From NCBI GenBank assembly GCA_938015525.1, contig CALLPC010000018.1, positions 1 to 47,368 of the forward strand: DNA of 47,368 nucleotides, given 5' to 3'. The first letter of the stretch is position 1. Each line of letters opens with the position of its first letter. The translations under genes were made by a program, and so were the position numbers. Source of the DNA: an uncultured Dehalococcoidia bacterium (lineage in GTDB: Bacteria; Chloroflexota; Dehalococcoidia; Tepidiformales; Tepidiformaceae). Positions 7,865 to 15,125 of this stretch are shown piece after piece. The notes under the pieces were generated by a model. The model did not search any database. It was not told the DNA's origin and saw only the letters and a list, made by a program, of their open reading frames with translations.

Positions 7865-8668
7865 ATGGCTGCCCGCTACCAGCACCTCCGCATCGAGACC
7901 GACGATGGCGTCGCCCTCGTCACCCTCGACCGCCCCGAGGTCTACAACGCCACCAACGACGTCCTCCACGGCGAACTCACCCGCATCTGGCGCGACCTCG
8001 ACGCCGACCCCGCGGTGCGCGTCATCGTCGTCACCGGCGCGGGCGACCGCGCCTTCTCCGCCGGCGGCGACCTCGGCGATATCGCGGCCCGCGCCGCCCT
8101 CCCGGCCGAGGAGCGGTTCGAAGCGGTCGTCCGCGTGATGAAGGAGGCCGAGGCGATCGTCTACGAGATGGTCAACTGCGAAAAGGTCATCATCTCCGCG
8201 ATCAACGGCGTCGCCGTCGGCGCCGGCCTCGCCGTCGCCCTCATGGCCGATATCTCCCTCATCGCCGAGGACGCCCGGCTGACCGACGGCCACGCCCGCC
8301 TCGGGGTGGCCGCCGGCGACCACGCCGCCATCATCTGGCCGCTCCTCTGCGGGATGGCGAAGGCGAAGTACTACCTCCTCACCTGCGACTTCATCGACGG
8401 CCGCGAGGCGGAGCGGATCGGCCTCGTGAGCCGCTGCCTGCCGCGGGAGCAGCTGATGCCGGAGGCGATGCGCATCGCCCGCCAGCTCGCCGAGGGCCCC
8501 CAGCACGCCCTCCGCTTCACCAAGAAAGCGCTCAACCAGTGGCTCCGGCTCGGCGGCATCACCGCCTTCGATTACTCGCTCGCGCTCGAGATGCTCGGCT
8601 TCTTCTCGGCCGCCCCGGCCGAGGGCGCCCGCGCCATCCAGGAGAAGCGCCCGCCCCGCTGGCGATGA
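7865..8668 (+). CDS. Crotonase-superfamily protein lacking both hydratase glutamates
   Basis: This 267-residue protein has the crotonase fold signatures, including oxyanion-hole regions [10 protein letters not shown] (64-73) and [14 protein letters not shown] (113-126). Aligned by eye to enoyl-CoA hydratase, the two catalytic glutamates (Glu144 and Glu164 of the rat enzyme) are replaced by Ala123 and His143 (LTDGHARLG). Ordinary hydration of enoyl-CoA is therefore unlikely; isomerase, hydrolase, decarboxylase or other CoA-thioester chemistry is more plausible. The ATG at 7865 follows a clear AGGAG at 7854-7858. The gene stands alone between the divergent phosphatase and a convergent secreted-protein gene, with a hairpin after its stop. 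Family membership is secure and the reaction is unknown. Confidence 0.9.
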   Translation: MAARYQHLRIETDDGVALVTLDRPEVYNATNDVLHGELTRIWRDLDADPAVRVIVVTGAGDRAFSAGGDLGDIAARAALPAEERFEAVVRVMKEAEAIVYEMVNCEKVIISAINGVAVGAGLAVALMADISLIAEDARLTDGHARLGVAAGDHAAIIWPLLCGMAKAKYYLLTCDFIDGREAERIGLVSRCLPREQLMPEAMRIARQLAEGPQHALRFTKKALNQWLRLGGITAFDYSLALEMLGFFSAAPAEGARAIQEKRPPRWR

Positions 8669-8670
8669 CG

Positions 8671-8700
8671 GGGAGCGGGGCCCGGGGCGCCGGCGCTCCC
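8671..8700. terminator. GC-rich hairpin between convergent genes
   Basis: GGGAGCG (8671-8677) pairs with CGCTCCC (8694-8700), and the loop can pair further internally. It starts 3 nt after the crotonase stop and ends 6 nt before the stop of the gene on the other strand. No U tract follows, as in other hairpins of this window. Confidence 0.5.
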
Positions 8701-8705
8701 GTCGC

Positions 8706-9440
8706 TCAGGGGGCCGCAGCGCCGCCGGTCGCGAAGACCGCCGGCTCGGCCGCGGTCTGCGGGTCGGCCTGCGCGAGGGCGGCGGCGTAGCCGGCGTAGG
8801 CCGCTTCGACGGCCGCCATGGTCTCCGGCCCCCTCCCCTCGAGGTACCCGGTATCGAGACCCTTCGCGCAGGCCTCGGCCAGGGCGGCGGCGTCGAGCCG
8901 CCCGGGCGCCGCCGTCGCACAGAGGAGCCGGAGCGAGGCCTGCCGGGCCTGGATGGCGCCGACCGAGCCGTTCGGCGCGCCGACCAGCCAGAGCCCCAGC
9001 GCCGCCCGGAGGTCGAAGAGGGCGAGGGCGACCCGCTGCAGCGCGGTCACGGAGGGGTCGGCGCTGCAGGCGAGCGCGCCGGGCAGCGGCGCCGCCGCCC
9101 GGTCGGCCCCTGCCGCGCCGGCGGCCTTGGCGCAGAACGCCTTCCAGCCGTCGGGGGTGCCGGCCGCGGCGGCCGCGACCAGCATCGCCTGCCAGTCGGC
9201 CGCCCTGACGGCCTGCCAGCCCCCCTCGGCCGGGAACCAGGCCGCGAAATCCGGTTCCACCGGCTCGGCCGGCGCGGGCGTCCCGATGGCGGTGATGTAG
9301 GCCGGCGTGGGCGGGGGCGGCACGAGCATCGGCCCCAGGAACGGGACCGCACCGACCCCGGCCGCGAGGTCGGCCGTGGCGCAGCGCGCCGTGCTGAGGA
9401 AGAGCAGGGCGAGCACCACCCAGGGCAGCTTCCGGACCAC
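8706..9440 (-). CDS. Predicted secreted protein of unknown function
   Basis: The 244-residue protein begins with a signal peptide-like sequence MVRKLPWVVLALLFLSTARC, probably cleaved nearby; no good lipobox is present. A proline-rich stretch (LVPPPPTPAY) is followed by an alanine-rich, mostly helical domain with four further cysteines (in KAFCAKA, LACSAD, LLCATA, EACAKG), spaced as if forming two disulfides. I do not recognise the family. The start is GTG at 9440. A weak -10-like GATGAT lies 6 nt upstream of it. The APH-like gene upstream ends 40 nt away on the same strand, so the two could be co-transcribed. Confidence 0.7.
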   Translation of the reverse strand: MVRKLPWVVLALLFLSTARCATADLAAGVGAVPFLGPMLVPPPPTPAYITAIGTPAPAEPVEPDFAAWFPAEGGWQAVRAADWQAMLVAAAAAGTPDGWKAFCAKAAGAAGADRAAAPLPGALACSADPSVTALQRVALALFDLRAALGLWLVGAPNGSVGAIQARQASLRLLCATAAPGRLDAAALAEACAKGLDTGYLEGRGPETMAAVEAAYAGYAAALAQADPQTAAEPAVFATGGAAAP

Positions 9441-9479
9441 ACCCCGATCATCGGCAGGCGCCCCACCCGCCCGGAGCCG

Positions 9480-10385
9480 TCAACCCCAGAGCGCAGCCCG
9501 GGCCGCGGCCGCGATGGGCGAATCCCCGGCCGGCGCCCGCATCCCCCGTTCGACCCGCACCGCGGCGAGGGTGAGCGCGGCCAGGGCGGCGTCGTCGCCG
9601 AGGGCTTCCACCTGCCGGCGCGGCAGCCAGAGCAGCTCATCGACGCCCCAGGCGATACCGGCGAGGTCGACGAGGTCGGCCGTGCTGCCCGGTTCCAGCC
9701 CGCGGAGCCGGGCGTACGTCATGGCGAGCGCGCGCCGCGCCGGTGCCCCCAGCCCGCTCGTGAGGAGGAACGCCGCCACATCGAACAGCTGGTGGCCGAA
9801 ACCGGCAGCGGCGAAGTTCACGAGCCACGCCCGCCCCGGCGCGAGGAGCACGTTCGCCGCCGTTGCGGCGCGGTGCGCGAAGCCGAACGGCCCCGCCAGC
9901 AGCGCCTCCCGGGCGGCGGCGAAGTGGGGTGCCGCCGCCGCCCGTTCGGCTGCCGCGAAGCCCAGCCGGTAGAGCGGCGGCGGGCACTCCGGCAGCACCT
10001 CCGCCGGCGCTTTCTCCCAGTCCAGCCCCTCGCGCAGCGGGAGCGCGTGCAGGGCCGCCAGCGCCGCGACCGCCGCTTCCGCGGCGCCCGGCGGGGGCTC
10101 CACCTGGAGCGCGGTCAGCCCCGGGACCTCCTCCTCGATGGTGGCCAGGCCGGAGAAACCAAGCAGCCGCGGCACGGCCGCGAACCCCGCGTTCGCCAGC
10201 GCCTCGAAGACCGCTGCGTGGTTCTGCGCCGCCTCGGCCGTGACCGGGCGACGGACGATGACGGCGCGCCCCCCGCCGCTCCACCGCTCCGGCGCGCCGG
10301 GCACATCGCCGAGCGGCTCCCGCCCCGGCTCGCTGCCCGGGGGCAGGCCGAGCGCCCGCGCCACATCGGCCGGGTCAGCCAGCAC
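9480..10385 (-). CDS. APH-fold (aminoglycoside phosphotransferase-like) probable pseudokinase
   Basis: The 301-residue sequence follows the layout of aminoglycoside/choline kinase-like proteins, with an N-lobe including IEEEVPG near residue 83-89 and a C-lobe with the catalytic-loop and metal-binding motifs. The normally invariant HGDxxxxN loop reads HRAATAANVL (171-180), so the catalytic Asp is lost while His171 and Asn178 remain. The metal-binding IDW/DxE motif reads LVNFAAAGFG (188-197), with Asn190 in place of Asp. Both losses argue against phosphotransfer. A binding or regulatory role is possible. The GTG start at 10385 overlaps the end of mutM by 11 bp, suggesting coupled translation. 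A different chemistry using other residues cannot be excluded. Confidence 0.75.
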   Translation of the reverse strand: MLADPADVARALGLPPGSEPGREPLGDVPGAPERWSGGGRAVIVRRPVTAEAAQNHAAVFEALANAGFAAVPRLLGFSGLATIEEEVPGLTALQVEPPPGAAEAAVAALAALHALPLREGLDWEKAPAEVLPECPPPLYRLGFAAAERAAAAPHFAAAREALLAGPFGFAHRAATAANVLLAPGRAWLVNFAAAGFGHQLFDVAAFLLTSGLGAPARRALAMTYARLRGLEPGSTADLVDLAGIAWGVDELLWLPRRQVEALGDDAALAALTLAAVRVERGMRAPAGDSPIAAAARAALWG

Positions 10386-11241
10386 GGCCCGCCCTCTCCG
10401 CCGCGCGGCGGGGCCGGCGCGCCGGGCGCTGGCAGCGCGGGCAGTAGTGCGACGCCCGGCCGGCGACGACGCTCCGCGCGATCGGCGTCCCGCAGGCGTA
10501 GCACGGCTTCCCCGTCCGCCGGAAGACGTTCACGAACATCTGCTGCGCGCCCTCCTGCCCCTGGCCGTCGACGTAGTCGCGGAAGCTGGCCCCCCGGTGG
10601 GCGATGCCGCGCTCCAGCACCTCGCGGCAGGCGCGGTAGAGCCGCCCCATCGCCGCCCGGGAGAGCTCACCCGCGGGCGTATCCGGCCGGACGCCGGCAG
10701 CAAAGAGGGCTTCATCGACATAAATATTGCCGAGACCGGCAAACCGGCGCTGGTCGAGGAGGACGGCCTTCACGGGCGCGCGCCGCCCTTCGAGCACCCG
10801 CCGGAACTGCGCCTCCGTCAGCCCGGCGTCGATCGGCTCCGGCCCGAGCCTCGCGGTGACCTCCGCCGCGGAGGCGTGGAGCCGCCAGGTGCCGAACTTC
10901 CGCAGGTCGCTCCAGCGCAGGTCGTGCCCGTCATCGAGCCGGATGACGGCGCGCTCGTACGGCTCCGGCGGCGCGCCCCGCTCCCGCCACACCAGCCGGC
11001 CCGTCATCCGCAGGTGGGCGGCGAACCAGCGCCCATCGTCGAGCTCGAAGAGGAGGTACTTCCCCCGGCGGCCGAGCGACCGGATGGTCCGCCCGACGAG
11101 GCTCGCGCGGAGCGTCTCCAGCGGCACCCCGGCGAGGAGCGGCAGCGTGCCCGGGTCCACCTCCACCCCCGTGATGGTGCGGCCCGTGACGAGCGGGGCG
11201 AGGTCGCGGCGGATCGTTTCGACTTCTGGCAGCTCCGGCAC
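10375..11241 (-). CDS. mutM: Formamidopyrimidine-DNA glycosylase (Fpg)
   Basis: From a GTG at 11241 the 288-residue protein reads (M)PELPEVETIRRDL, with Pro2 the Schiff-base nucleophile and Glu3 the adjacent catalytic acid. The RRGKYLLFEL loop carries the conserved Lys, HLRMTGRL the intercalation-region residues, and the C-terminal zinc finger has four cysteines (CYACGTPIAR...YCPRC). It excises 8-oxoguanine and ring-opened purines and cleaves the abasic site by beta/delta elimination. A basic tail extends past the finger. The upstream ORF extension (to 12477) is antisense to ruvA and should be ignored. The start is divergent from ruvA with only 57 bp between them. Both are DNA repair genes. 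Confidence 0.96.
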   Translation of the reverse strand: MPELPEVETIRRDLAPLVTGRTITGVEVDPGTLPLLAGVPLETLRASLVGRTIRSLGRRGKYLLFELDDGRWFAAHLRMTGRLVWRERGAPPEPYERAVIRLDDGHDLRWSDLRKFGTWRLHASAAEVTARLGPEPIDAGLTEAQFRRVLEGRRAPVKAVLLDQRRFAGLGNIYVDEALFAAGVRPDTPAGELSRAAMGRLYRACREVLERGIAHRGASFRDYVDGQGQEGAQQMFVNVFRRTGKPCYACGTPIARSVVAGRASHYCPRCQRPARRPRRAAERAGRAG

Positions 11242-11247
11242 GCCCCG

Positions 11248-11253
11248 ATTGTC
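11248..11253 (-). promoter_or_regulatory. -10-like element (GACAAT) of mutM
   Basis: GACAAT on the minus strand lies 6 nt before the GTG start. It shares the 57-bp divergent gap with the ruvA -10 element, so the two promoters are nearly back to back. The match to consensus is moderate. Confidence 0.4.
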
Positions 11254-11284
11254 GAACCCGCGGCCGCCCACGCGCCACCCGTGG

Positions 11285-11290
11285 CATACT
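11285..11290 (+). promoter_or_regulatory. -10-like element (CATACT) of ruvA, predicted leaderless
   Basis: CATACT is 8 nt before the ruvA ATG at 11299. No Shine-Dalgarno lies in the 8-nt gap (CGGCGGCG). No -35 match was found. Confidence 0.45.
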
Positions 11291-11298
11291 CGGCGGCG

Positions 11299-11958
11299 AT
11301 GATCACCCACCTCCGGGGCCGGCTCGCGCGGATGGACCTCTCCGGCCCGCTCGTCGAGCTCGACGTCCACGGCATCCGGTTCGAAATCCTCGTGCCGATC
11401 GTGCTCTGGCCCGAGCTGACCGAGCTGGCGGGCGAGGCCGACCTCTCTGCCGGGGAAGGCCCGGAGCTCGGCCTCCACATCTTCTACCACCTCAACGCCA
11501 ACAACCCCCTCCCGGTGCTCGTCGGCTTCCTCCGCCGGGCCGAGCGCGACTTCTTCCGGAAGTTCACCACCGTCGAAGGGATCGGCCCGGCGAAGGCCGT
11601 CAAAGCGATGAACGTCTCCGTTTCCACCATCGCCCGGGCCATCGAGCAGGAGGACCGCGCCACCCTCGCCCGGCTGCCGGGCATCGGCCCCCGCTCGGCC
11701 GACAAGATCATCGCCACCCTCCGCGGCAGGGTCGTCGCCGAGGCCGCACTCCAGGACGCCGGCGTCGACCGGCCGGTCGAGACAGCGGCCTTCGAGGAGC
11801 GGCGCCTCATCGCCGACGCGGTCGAAGCGATCACGGGCCTCGGCTACTCCCGCGCCGAGGCCCGCAGGTGGGTCGAAGCCGCTGCCGCCGAGGACCCGTC
11901 GCTCGATTCGCTCGATGCGATGCTCGTCGCTGTCCTCCGCCGGCTCGATTCCCGCTGA
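11299..11958 (+). CDS. ruvA: Holliday junction branch-migration complex subunit RuvA
   Basis: The 219-residue protein opens MITHLRGRLARMDLSGPLVE, a RuvA OB-fold domain. Two helix-hairpin-helix motifs follow, VEGIGPAKAVKAM and LPGIGPRSADKII. A C-terminal RuvB-contacting domain contains ALxxLGYSxxEAxxxV-like residues (ITGLGYSRAEARRWVEAA). RuvA tetramers bind and unfold four-way junctions and load the RuvB motor. ruvB and ruvC are not in the window; ruvA stands alone next to mutM. The length is slightly above the usual 200 residues. The ATG at 11299 sits 8 nt after a -10-like element, suggesting a leaderless transcript. Its stop lies 1 bp from the stop of the convergent small coiled-coil gene. 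Confidence 0.95.
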   Translation: MITHLRGRLARMDLSGPLVELDVHGIRFEILVPIVLWPELTELAGEADLSAGEGPELGLHIFYHLNANNPLPVLVGFLRRAERDFFRKFTTVEGIGPAKAVKAMNVSVSTIARAIEQEDRATLARLPGIGPRSADKIIATLRGRVVAEAALQDAGVDRPVETAAFEERRLIADAVEAITGLGYSRAEARRWVEAAAAEDPSLDSLDAMLVAVLRRLDSR

Positions 11959-11959
11959 A

Positions 11960-12322
11960 CTACCGCCGCGCGAGCCCCGCGCGGATCTTTTCGATGGCCG
12001 ACATCGCGGACTGGCCGGGCTGCCGCAGCGCCGTCCCGGCCGGGATGGCCGCCGCAGCCTCCCGCCGGACTGCCTCCCGGATGCGCGCCAGCACCTCCTT
12101 CGCGGCGGCGTAGCTGGCCTCCAGCTCCTCGACCGTCTCGCCGGTGAGCAGCGCGGGGTCGAGCGCCGGCTCGGCCGCCGCCAGCGCCTCCCGCAGCCGG
12201 GCGATGGCGCGCGCGTGCGCCTCCCGTGCCCCGGCGAGCGCCTCATCCCGCTCCGCCAGCTGCGCCCGCAGCTCCTCCAGCTCGACCAGGGCGTCCTGTG
12301 CCGCGAACTCCTCCGGGTCCAT
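11960..12322 (-). CDS. Small coiled-coil protein, phage scaffold-like
   Basis: The 120-residue protein begins MDPEEFAAQDALVELEELRA with a heptad-like coiled coil over residues 10-50. A conserved-looking segment LLTGETVEELEASYAAAKEV and an exposed tail IPAGTALRQPG...SAIEKIRAGL follow. I recall this pattern (TGET/D-IEEI-AS...VPAG...SPREKI-GL) from small proteins next to capsid and portal genes in Chloroflexota and actinobacterial phages, where a scaffold or assembly role is plausible. That is family memory, not a search. A strong GGAGG site lies 7 nt before the ATG at 12322, unlike the leaderless neighbours. It is convergent with ruvA, and no phage gene is adjacent. Confidence 0.6.
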   Translation of the reverse strand: MDPEEFAAQDALVELEELRAQLAERDEALAGAREAHARAIARLREALAAAEPALDPALLTGETVEELEASYAAAKEVLARIREAVRREAAAAIPAGTALRQPGQSAMSAIEKIRAGLARR

Positions 12323-12420
12323 CCTGTTACCTCCGGGTGTCGTTTCCCTCCGACGGTGCCGGGGCGCAGCCCGGAAAGCCAAGGGCAAGCCGGCACATTC
12401 CCCGCTGGGGCGGCCTTTGC

Positions 12421-12426
12421 TACCTT
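12421..12426 (+). promoter_or_regulatory. -10-like element (TACCTT) of the lipoprotein gene, predicted leaderless
   Basis: TACCTT lies exactly 8 nt before the ATG at 12435. The sequence CTACCTTCGGGTGCG resembles that before nhaA (CTACGCTACGGGCG). Confidence 0.45.
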
Positions 12427-12434
12427 CGGGTGCG

Positions 12435-12935
12435 ATGCGCCTCTCCGCCCTCCCCCGCTGCCTCGTCGCCCTCGCACTGCCGGCGCTCCTGTTCGCCGGG
12501 GCCGCCTGCGGCGATGGCCCGGACCCGGTGCCGACCCCCACGCCGACGCCCGATTTCGGGCAGTTCGGCCCGCCGCCGAAGCTCGGCGGCAACATCCTGA
12601 AGATTTACCCGGAACACGGCAGCACGGTCAGCCAGGCCTCGACCCGCTCGCCGGACCCCTCCCGGCCCGGCGGCATCTGCGCCGAGGTCAGCTTCGAGGG
12701 CACCCCCCAGTACGGCCAGTGGTTTCGCATGGCCGTCGACGGCGTCGAGGTGACCGATAAGCTCACCTGGGTCATCCCCACCCGCGACGCCCCGCAGAAC
12801 GGGCGGGTCTGCTACGCGCCCCCGGAGGGGCTCGCCCCGGGCCGGCACGAGGCCGCCCTCGCAGTCCAGGACCCGCTCAACCCGAACGCCCCGACGAAGC
12901 AGGTGGTCGGCTGGGCGTTCCTGGTGAGCGAGTAA
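12435..12935 (+). CDS. Predicted lipoprotein of unknown function
   Basis: The 166-residue protein has a signal peptide MRLSALPRCLVALALPALLF with a lipobox-like FAGAAC, so Cys25 is the likely lipidated residue. A Pro-Thr-rich linker (PVPTPTPTPDFGQFGPPP) follows. The mature part has an Ig-like or beta-sandwich feel (GGICAEVSFEGT, WFRMAVDGVEVTDKL, NGRVCYAPPEGLAPGRHEAAL, and a final VVGWAFLVSE), resembling short extracellular domains that bind or present something at the surface. Two cysteines could form a disulfide. No recognised family. The downstream PI-PLC-like membrane gene follows after 52 bp on the same strand, so both may be part of one envelope unit. Confidence 0.75.
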   Translation: MRLSALPRCLVALALPALLFAGAACGDGPDPVPTPTPTPDFGQFGPPPKLGGNILKIYPEHGSTVSQASTRSPDPSRPGGICAEVSFEGTPQYGQWFRMAVDGVEVTDKLTWVIPTRDAPQNGRVCYAPPEGLAPGRHEAALAVQDPLNPNAPTKQVVGWAFLVSE

Positions 12936-12987
12936 CCGGCCGCCGCTGGCGCGCCGGGCTCGCCTTCCCGAGAATCCCGGCCAGGCC

Positions 12988-15114
12988 ATGAGTTCGCTCC
13001 TCCACCTCTCCCGCACGGCGGCCTCGACCCTCCTCGCGGTCGCGGCCGCGCTCCTCCTCACCCTCGGCGTCATCCGGCTCTGGCTCGCCGACGTCCTCTA
13101 CGACGAAGACCGCTTCGCCGCTACCGCCGTCTCGCTCATGGAGAACGATACGGTCCGCGCTGAGGTTCGACGGGTGGTCGTCGACCAGGCGGTCGACCAG
13201 CAGCCCGACCTCCTCGCGGCCCGGCCCCTCCTCGAGACGGTGGTCGATACGGCGCTGGTGAGCCGGCCCTTCGAGCGCATCCTCGAAGCGGCGGCGCGCG
13301 ACCTCCACCGGGCTATCTTCAAGGGCGAACGGCAGAGCTTCGTCCTCAACATCTCGGATATCGCGACCCTCGCCGAGGCCGGGCTCCGCGCGTACGACCC
13401 GGAGCTGGCCGACCGCCTGCCCGGCGGGCCGAACCTCGGCGCCATCGAGGTGGCGAGCCGGGGCGTCGGCACCAGGGTCATCGAAGTCGACCGCCAGCTC
13501 CGGGCACTCACCTGGCTCGTCCTCGCCGGCGCGCTCGCCTGCTACCTCGCGAGCGGCATCGCCGGGCGCTCGTTCCGGGCCGCCTCGACTGCGTTCGGGG
13601 TCGCGCTCGTGGGCGCTGCCCTGCTGACCTGGCTGGCTATCGCCGTCGTGGCCGGCCTGCTGCCCGCCCGGGTCCCGGGTCCGCCGGCCGCGGGCGCGGC
13701 CGCCCGGGAGGTCTGGCTCGCCTACAGCGAGGAGCTGCGCTGGTGGATGTGGGTGCAGGTGGCGGCGGGGGTGGCCATCGCCTCCATCGCCTCGAGCCTC
13801 GTCGCCACGGCCTCGGCTCGCGAGCAGCTGGCCGCCGCCCGGCGCTGGTTCGCGACCGCCTGGGAGCAGCGCCTCGGGCGGGTCGGGCTCGCCGCCCTCG
13901 GCGTCCTTGCCGGCGTCCTCCTGCTCCTCTCCCCGGCCGGCACGGTCATGCTCCTCGCCCGGGCCGCGGGCACTGGGCTCGCCTACCTCGCCGGGGTCGA
14001 ACTCCTCCGCACGCTCGGCCTCGCCCGTGATGTCGCCCGCCGCGGCCTCCCCCCGCGGGCGCGCCGCGAGGCGGCCGTCCCGGCGATCTTCGCGGGGGGA
14101 ACGCTCGCCCTCGCCGGGCTCGCCGTCGCCGGCGCTTTTTGGCTGAATCGCGATGCTCTCCGGGCGCCGTCGCCCGCGGCCCTCACCCGCTACGGCAGCT
14201 GCAACGGCCTCGAAGAGCTCTGCGACCGCCGGCTCGACCAGGTGCTCTTCCCGGCGACCCACAACGCGATGGGCGCCGCCGAATCGCCGGGCTGGTTCCT
14301 CGCCGAGCACATCCACCCGATCGACCGCCAGCTGCGCGACGGTATCCGCGGGCTGCTCGTCGATGTCTACTACGGCTACCCCACCGGCCGGGGCGTGCGG
14401 ACCGACCCGGCCCTCATCGTCGAGAAGCTCGAACCGCACTGGGGCCCGCAGGCGGCCGAGGCCGCCGCCCGGCTGGCCGATACCATCGGCCCCATCCCGC
14501 CGGGGGCGAAACCCGGCCTCTACCTCTGCCACGGCTACTGCGAGCTCGGCGCTACCCCGTTCGAATCGGTCATGCGCGACATCCGCGCGTTCCTCCGCCA
14601 GCACCCGGGCGAGGTCGTCATCCTCGTCCTGCAGGACTACGTCGACCCGTTCGACGTCCAGGCGGCCATGACCCGCACCGGCCTCATCGATTACGCCGCT
14701 GCGCTCGAATGGGGCCGGCCGCTGCCGACCCTCCGGGAGCTGATCGAGACCGACCGGCGGCTGCTCGTCTTCTCCGAGAACGTCGGCGACCGGCCGGCAC
14801 CGCCCTGGTACCACGATGCCTTCACCTGGATGCAGGACACGCCCTTCCTCTTCCGCTCGGTGGAGGAGTTCAGCTGTGAACCGTTCCGCGGCCGACCGGA
14901 GAGCCCGCTCTTCCTCGTGAACCACTGGGTCTCGAACTTCCCGCCCTCGCCCCGCGATGCCCTACCCGCAAACAGCGCGGCCGTCCTGCGCGAGCGGCTC
15001 GAGCGGTGCTGGCAGGAGCGCGGCCGCATGCCGAACCTGGTCGCGGTCAACTTCTCGGAGACGGGGGACCTCCTCCCGGTCGTTGAGGAGGTCAACCGCC
15101 GCGGCCCGCGATAG
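12988..15114 (+). CDS. Membrane protein with C-terminal PI-PLC X-like phosphodiesterase domain
   Basis: The 708-residue protein has an N-terminal transmembrane helix, an extracytoplasmic helical region (residues 40-165) and several further membrane segments (about residues 170-385). The C-terminal domain (about 395-708) resembles PLCXD-type phosphodiesterases. It has FPATHNAMG with His425, a strand ending LLVDVYY, and LYLCHGYCE with His515, the usual pair of catalytic histidines. Further conserved-looking stretches are VILVLQDYVDP and FLVNHWVSN. It may hydrolyse a glycerophospholipid or related phosphodiester at the outer face of the membrane. No calcium-site assignment can be made. The convergent Na/Pi cotransporter gene ends 11 bp away, a suggestive but unproven link to phosphate. 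Confidence 0.82.
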   Translation: MSSLLHLSRTAASTLLAVAAALLLTLGVIRLWLADVLYDEDRFAATAVSLMENDTVRAEVRRVVVDQAVDQQPDLLAARPLLETVVDTALVSRPFERILEAAARDLHRAIFKGERQSFVLNISDIATLAEAGLRAYDPELADRLPGGPNLGAIEVASRGVGTRVIEVDRQLRALTWLVLAGALACYLASGIAGRSFRAASTAFGVALVGAALLTWLAIAVVAGLLPARVPGPPAAGAAAREVWLAYSEELRWWMWVQVAAGVAIASIASSLVATASAREQLAAARRWFATAWEQRLGRVGLAALGVLAGVLLLLSPAGTVMLLARAAGTGLAYLAGVELLRTLGLARDVARRGLPPRARREAAVPAIFAGGTLALAGLAVAGAFWLNRDALRAPSPAALTRYGSCNGLEELCDRRLDQVLFPATHNAMGAAESPGWFLAEHIHPIDRQLRDGIRGLLVDVYYGYPTGRGVRTDPALIVEKLEPHWGPQAAEAAARLADTIGPIPPGAKPGLYLCHGYCELGATPFESVMRDIRAFLRQHPGEVVILVLQDYVDPFDVQAAMTRTGLIDYAAALEWGRPLPTLRELIETDRRLLVFSENVGDRPAPPWYHDAFTWMQDTPFLFRSVEEFSCEPFRGRPESPLFLVNHWVSNFPPSPRDALPANSAAVLRERLERCWQERGRMPNLVAVNFSETGDLLPVVEEVNRRGPR

Positions 15115-15125
15115 GAGGCCCGGGT

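Noticed and set aside
10138..11958. Long N-terminal extension of the ruvA frame
   Set aside because: The extension is antisense to mutM and the APH-like gene; RuvA begins at MITHLRGRL (11299).
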